A stretch of 10,291 nt of DNA from Oligoflexia bacterium (GTDB lineage: Bacteria > Bdellovibrionota > UBA1018 > CAIMNF01), in assembly GCA_903858975.1 (NCBI GenBank), contig CAIOKW010000195.1:1-10291 (forward strand), read 5' to 3'. Below the pieces are notes generated by a model. It was not told where the DNA came from and made no database searches. It saw nothing but the letters and a program-made list of their open reading frames with translations. Position 1 is the stretch's first letter. Each line of letters begins with the position of its first letter. Made by a program: the position numbers and the translations under genes. Of the stretch, positions 7,139 to 10,291 are shown in pieces.

Positions 7139-8428
7139 CTATTCCCTGCAGCGAAAGCTTACGCGCCTGCAGCTAAAAACTGCATTATAATCATACGTTT
7201 TAGAAATCAATGGGGTGTCTTTCGGCTCAAAGCGGAGAAAGATCTTTGCACTTCGATATTCTTTCAACTGATCAGATGCTTTTTGGGTATTCTTATATTC
7301 ATCTTTTAGCTTCACGCCGACCACAGAACCCCATTTATCTTTATTCAAAGTATAAGCACAAGGACCACTGGTTCCATCTCCGTTGCTTCCTTTGAAGTTT
7401 CGATCGACCTTCAATTCACCCGAGCTGCTCTGTAGACCAGAGAACGCAATCAATTCCCGGGCTTGCCCCCCTATTGAGTTTGCGCGGGCTTCTGTGAACT
7501 CCAAAAATCCTCGTGGACCATATTTCCTACATGCATCCCCTGTTTGCTCACGAGTATCCGATGAAGTCTGTACCTCTACTTTAGAAATCCTTAACCCCTG
7601 TTTTTTAGCTCGTTGAAGACAAGCACCGAACTCAGAATCCCCTTTTGCCAAATCAGTGATGGATTGATCCAGATGATCTATGTTTGAAGCAAACGCACTT
7701 TCAACGCCGAGCACACAATCAGGCATCATCTCTTTCACGTTAGTCCAAGGATTTTCTCCAATATAGGGCACGGTTTTTTCACAAGTGGTTAATAAATTAG
7801 CTGCATCTTCTGCGGTTTCACCATTTCTTTTCCTCGCAGCGAGAATAACTTCCATGGAATGATCCCGACTTTCTTTAGCCCGTTTCTCATCTAATCCCAA
7901 GTGATACAAAATCGTAGACCATTGCCCCGTCTTGGCGAATTTAATCAATGCCTCTTGTTCATCTCTATTGGTGGGAATACGGCTCACCGAAACCATCGGG
8001 GTCATTAGATTTGCGGGCGAATTTACAGGATCAACACCGGTGCAATGATACTTCGCCTCATAGGTTAATGCACGATCAACGAGGCTTTCATAAAGTTTAT
8101 CCCGCTCTGGGGTGCCCTTCGGTATGGAATGATCGAACATTTCTAAAATTGGTCCCCATACTCCCGCAGCTTTATCTTTACTTGAGTCTAGAGCTTTAAG
8201 CCTGCTCACCATTCTCGTTTTGCTAGCAACGTCAATTTTAGTCTCTTTTTGTTCCTGAAAAGCACACGAACGAGCCTTAATGTCATCTAAATTATATTTG
8301 AGCCCAATGCACAAATCAGCCTGGGTTTTTGAAATAGCGCTGATCTCAGAGGGGGTACGGCACGTCGGTTCGGCATTTGAAGTCCCAACCGAAACCATAT
8401 ATAAAGCGCCGAGAATAAAATAGTACAT
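7139..8428 (-). CDS. Cysteine-rich exported protein of unknown function
   Basis: From ATG 8428 the protein has 429 residues. It begins with a hydrophobic signal peptide of 19 residues (MYYFILGALYMVSVGTSNA) followed by EPTC. The mature part has 11 cysteines spread along its length, which suggests disulfides in an oxidising compartment (periplasm or outside the cell). Sequence is otherwise polar and mainly helical in the first two thirds; the last 100 residues look more like beta structure (GPCAYTLNKDKWGSVVGVKL). No catalytic motif or family is recognised. An upstream in-frame ATG at 8446 would add six residues, but it has no ribosome site and its bases overlap a predicted -10 box. The ATG at 8428 is preceded by GGGGG at 8437-8433. 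The signal peptide lacks an early lysine or arginine, which leaves some doubt about the start. It follows dinB by 69 bases, probably under its own promoter. Confidence 0.65.
   Translation of the reverse strand: MYYFILGALYMVSVGTSNAEPTCRTPSEISAISKTQADLCIGLKYNLDDIKARSCAFQEQKETKIDVASKTRMVSRLKALDSSKDKAAGVWGPILEMFDHSIPKGTPERDKLYESLVDRALTYEAKYHCTGVDPVNSPANLMTPMVSVSRIPTNRDEQEALIKFAKTGQWSTILYHLGLDEKRAKESRDHSMEVILAARKRNGETAEDAANLLTTCEKTVPYIGENPWTNVKEMMPDCVLGVESAFASNIDHLDQSITDLAKGDSEFGACLQRAKKQGLRISKVEVQTSSDTREQTGDACRKYGPRGFLEFTEARANSIGGQARELIAFSGLQSSSGELKVDRNFKGSNGDGTSGPCAYTLNKDKWGSVVGVKLKDEYKNTQKASDQLKEYRSAKIFLRFEPKDTPLISKTYDYNAVFSCRRVSFRCRE
7146..7172. terminator. Possible bidirectional hairpin at the convergent helicase / exported-protein junction
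   Basis: Two CTGCAG copies at 7146-7151 and 7167-7172 can pair, and CG at 7152-7153 can extend the stem to CG at 7164-7165 with one bulged C. The stem lies 16 bases past the helicase stop and inside the last codons of the opposing gene. Neither side has a proper T tract directly after the stem, so it is at best a weak intrinsic terminator, and CTGCAG is self-complementary, so the pairing could be fortuitous. Confidence 0.25.
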
Positions 8429-8444
8429 GCAACCCCCATCTCTC

Positions 8445-8473
8445 ATTCTAACTTGGTTCTACACTCCGGTAAA
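8445..8473 (-). promoter_or_regulatory. Predicted promoter of the cysteine-rich exported protein gene
   Basis: On the minus strand, TTTACC (8473-8468, 4 of 6) and TAGAAT (8450-8445, 5 of 6) are 17 bases apart. The start of transcription would be near 8438, next to the GGGGG ribosome site and about 10 bases before ATG 8428. It also explains why the upstream ATG at 8446, which shares bases with the -10 box, is unlikely to be used. Confidence 0.4.
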
Positions 8474-8476
8474 CCC

Positions 8477-8507
8477 ATTCAATTTTATTAAACTGTTTTA
8501 ATTGAAT
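8477..8507. repeat. AT-rich inverted repeat spanning the dinB stop codon
   Basis: ATTCAATT at 8477-8484 and AATTGAAT at 8500-8507 are exact 8-bp arms around 15 bases. The repeat covers the dinB stop (8500-8498). A hairpin here could slow polymerase or protect the 3' end of the dinB mRNA, but it has almost no GC pairs and is followed by GGG, not T, on the minus strand, so it is not a typical terminator. Confidence 0.3.
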
Positions 8508-9592
8508 TCAGGCAAATCAAACCAAAGCTGTTCTGGATCCCCGTTTTGAATCAGCTGAGAAATACTGATCCCGATCAACCGAACCGGCCTTAGACCCGCT
8601 TCTGTCTTTTCATGGAGCAAGGGTTGAATCTCAGAAAAGAATTTCTCGCCCTCGTCATAATACCGATGAAGCGTAATACTCCGAGTGATGGTACTAAAAT
8701 CAGAATATCGAACCTTGAGAGTAAGAGATTTGCCTCGTTTTGCCTCAATTTTGAGGGAGTCAGAAATCTCAATGCATAACTCCCTTAAGATAGAATCCAA
8801 CTCTAATAATGAAATCACGTCTTTTAAAAAAGTCCGCTCACTTCCGTAGCTCTTTCGTTCCCAATCCGGCTCTACAGTTCTCTCATCAATTCCCATCGAA
8901 AGTCCCTGCAGAAACACACCCTGTTTACCCAATTCCTTTTGAATTTTATCTGCCGGATAATTGCGTAAATCTTGAATTTCTCTGATTCCAAGCTTATGCA
9001 ACACCGCCTCCGTTGCAGGACCAACACCCCATAATTTTGAAACCGGAAGCTTCGAAATAAAATCGAGGACTTGATCTGGAGGGATAATGGTCAATCCGTT
9101 TGGCTTTTTCAGGTCACTCGCAATCTTGGCCAGAAAGAGAGTGGATGCAACTCCCGCGGAGGCGGTAAGCGAGAGGCGGGTTTCGATTTCCTTTCGAATC
9201 CAAATCGCTAACTTCCCGGCAAGTGGTTCATTCATCTTGTTTTCTGTCACGTCTAAGTAGGCTTCATCGAGCGACAGGGGTTCCACTAAATCAGTCACCT
9301 CATGAAAAATTTCTCGGATCCGGTCACTCACTTCCTTATAGTCTTCAAAACGAGGATAGACAAATATCGCCTGAGGGCAAAGCCGCTTCGCTTGGGCCGC
9401 ACTCATAGCGGAACGAATACCAAACGCTCGGGCTTCGTAAGAAGCGGAGGCTACGACCCCCCTACCCTCAGGACTCCCTCCCACCACGAGCGGCTTGCCT
9501 TTGTACTCTGGAAAATCACGCTGCTCAACAGATGCATAAAATGCGTCCATATCAACGTGGATAATTTTTCGAGTAGCTGATTGTAGGGTCAT
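8498..9592 (-). CDS. dinB: DNA polymerase IV (Y-family translesion polymerase DinB)
   Basis: The 364-residue protein matches DinB over its full usual length. The palm opens with IHVDMDAFYASVEQRD (11-26), giving metal-binding D14 and the steric-gate position Y19. The finger region has SYEARAFGIRSAMS (51-64), and the second palm motif SLDEAYLDVT (107-116) supplies D109 and E110. The helix-hairpin-helix of the thumb is around KLWGVGPATEAVLHKLGI (186-203), and the little-finger domain covers about 245-348. QLWFDL near the C-terminus (355-360) resembles a beta-clamp-binding motif. It copies past damaged template bases with low fidelity, in the cytoplasm. AGGA at 9600-9597 overlaps the stop of the upstream gene, which is only 6 bases away. 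dinB is thus probably the last gene of a unit with an exported small protein and a papain-like peptidase. I saw no separate promoter or LexA-like box directly before it. Confidence 0.97.
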   Translation of the reverse strand: MTLQSATRKIIHVDMDAFYASVEQRDFPEYKGKPLVVGGSPEGRGVVASASYEARAFGIRSAMSAAQAKRLCPQAIFVYPRFEDYKEVSDRIREIFHEVTDLVEPLSLDEAYLDVTENKMNEPLAGKLAIWIRKEIETRLSLTASAGVASTLFLAKIASDLKKPNGLTIIPPDQVLDFISKLPVSKLWGVGPATEAVLHKLGIREIQDLRNYPADKIQKELGKQGVFLQGLSMGIDERTVEPDWERKSYGSERTFLKDVISLLELDSILRELCIEISDSLKIEAKRGKSLTLKVRYSDFSTITRSITLHRYYDEGEKFFSEIQPLLHEKTEAGLRPVRLIGISISQLIQNGDPEQLWFDLPEFN

Positions 9593-9598
9593 TCAATC

Positions 9599-9949
9599 CT
9601 ATTTCGTCTTTAAAGCCCCGTTATTAACAAAGCTTGCATCTTTAAAGCGACAAAAAGATTGCTGGTTACCCGCATCGTCCTGCGCAATAAATACATTTCC
9701 GTGTGCCATCATTTTACAGCGCCAGGAGCCTGGATTTACTCCGCCGGCAACATTCATTTCACCTGGAGAGCGTTTCGATAATTGCTCTACGGCTTTTAAG
9801 GCATCACAGGTTTTTGTACAATCCTCATTGACCCAAACACTCGGGCGAACCTCCACCACTGAGAAATGATGTGGACCTACCTTTAAGATTTTCTTAGAGA
9901 ACGTGTCAGCTTGAGCAAATAACGAAAATAAGGAAAATAGGATGATCAT
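9599..9949 (-). CDS. Small exported protein, possibly DUF333-like
   Basis: The 116-residue protein has a short signal peptide (residues 1-14, MIILFSLFSLFAQA) with no basic residue at the start. The mature part has four cysteines, C44, C48, C78 and C100. Residues 72-105 read NPGSWRC, then a hydrophobic strand and D..GNQQSFCRFKD, which resembles the NP.S..C and GNQ....C.F pattern of DUF333 proteins. That likeness is from memory and weak. Its ATG overlaps the stop of the upstream peptidase gene (ATGA, 4 bases) and there is no clear Shine-Dalgarno, so it is probably translated by coupling. dinB follows after 6 bases. A role as partner, chaperone or inhibitor of the peptidase is possible but only inferred from the overlap. 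Confidence 0.65.
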   Translation of the reverse strand: MIILFSLFSLFAQADTFSKKILKVGPHHFSVVEVRPSVWVNEDCTKTCDALKAVEQLSKRSPGEMNVAGGVNPGSWRCKMMAHGNVFIAQDDAGNQQSFCRFKDASFVNNGALKTK

Positions 9950-10291
9950 TTTGCAGGAGTCTCCACAATTTTAACGATCTCGTCTACATTAGTCACTAAT
10001 ACCTTTTCATCCAACCAAACCTTACCGTGATTCAATTCGCATTCTTTTTGTAACTTTGGACTCATCGAACCACAATCAGAACCCCATGAATTTTGAATCA
10101 GATACTCGCAAGATCCGGAAGTTCTATTCATCCTTGCACCAATCACGGTAACCTGATGGGGTCCTGTATCCGGATGCAGTTTTTTGCAGGCTGCAGAATT
10201 ATCAAAGGTCCCCATGACGTCGTCATAACTGAATACACCTGAACAGATCCCGATCGAAACGGGTCTTGGATTTGAATGATTCATCAAGCTC
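9946..10291 (-). CDS. Papain-like (C1) cysteine peptidase, C-terminal fragment (runs off the right edge)
   Basis: The frame is open to the last base of the window, so only the C-terminal 115 or so residues are present; a TTG at 10287 is an internal codon rather than a credible start. The segment PVSIGIC followed by a short F.Y run matches the strand of papain-fold enzymes that reads PVS.AI. GPHQVTVIGA holds the expected active-site histidine, and CEYLIQNSWGSDCG carries the active-site asparagine in the hallmark NSWG motif. The catalytic cysteine and oxyanion glutamine would lie beyond the edge. The C-terminus ends shortly after, with GKVWLDEKVL as the last strand. C1 peptidases hydrolyse peptide bonds through a Cys-His-Asn set; secretion is likely for a bacterial member but the signal region is out of view. 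The next gene overlaps it by 4 bases. Confidence 0.8.
   Translation of the reverse strand, partial: SLMNHSNPRPVSIGICSGVFSYDDVMGTFDNSAACKKLHPDTGPHQVTVIGARMNRTSGSCEYLIQNSWGSDCGSMSPKLQKECELNHGKVWLDEKVLVTNVDEIVKIVETPAK

Noticed and set aside
8429..8446. Upstream ATG at 8446 as the start of the cysteine-rich exported protein
   Set aside because: No ribosome site precedes it and it shares bases with a predicted -10 box, while ATG 8428 has GGGGG upstream and begins directly with the hydrophobic signal segment.
9302..9580. Open frame of 92 codons on the plus strand inside dinB
   Set aside because: It lies wholly antisense to the conserved palm and finger motifs of dinB, has no ribosome site and shows no domain; it is a by-product of the coding strand.
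10285..10287. TTG at 10287 as the start of the papain-like protein
   Set aside because: The frame stays open to the window edge and the product lacks the catalytic cysteine half of the fold, so the true start must lie outside the window.

Overview
The window looks like chromosomal DNA from a Bdellovibrio-type bacterium (Bdellovibrionota). The main clue is a TIGR02147-family regulator fragment at the left edge; I recall this paralogous family as typical of Bdellovibrio and Fibrobacter. Many genes here encode exported or outer-membrane proteins I cannot place in a named family, which fits such a lineage. Base composition is moderate and even. I see no insertion sequence, integrase, tRNA, rRNA or CRISPR array. 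The taxonomic call is inference.

Layout from left to right. (1) 1-1951: a truncated TIGR02147-type regulator on the minus strand diverges from two plus-strand genes for exported beta-barrel proteins. The 148-base gap holds a good plus promoter, an inverted repeat and a spaced direct repeat. (2) 1939-3675: a minus-strand two-gene unit encodes an exported protein of unknown function and then, 3 bases later, a cytoplasmic protein with a long TPR-like helical region and a C-terminal OmpR-type winged helix. (3) 3676-4457: a divergent spacer with a perfect 10-bp-arm palindrome, then an unrecognised cytoplasmic protein. (4) 4458-7130: a four-S1-domain RNA-binding protein (minus) diverges from a RhlE-like DEAD-box RNA helicase (plus), with back-to-back promoters in 105 bases. 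(5) 7139-10291: four minus-strand genes. A papain-like cysteine peptidase fragment, a small exported protein and DNA polymerase IV (dinB) form a tight unit; a cysteine-rich exported protein then appears to have its own promoter.

How the genes may work together. The S1 protein and helicase both act on RNA, and adjacent promoters could let them share control. The left regulator may control the barrel genes. The peptidase and small exported protein overlap by 4 bases and both enter the secretory route, while dinB is 6 bases further on, so translesion polymerase expression may follow that of an exported peptidase unit. These links are inferred from gene order.

All three convergent junctions (1939-1951, 4457/4458, 7131-7138) are overlapping, abutting or nearly so, leaving no normal terminator space. 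The points most worth a second look are the reversed-order TPR/winged-helix protein with its exported partner, the two divergent spacers with palindromes, and the peptidase/small protein/dinB unit. I did not find a clearly new defence or mobile system.
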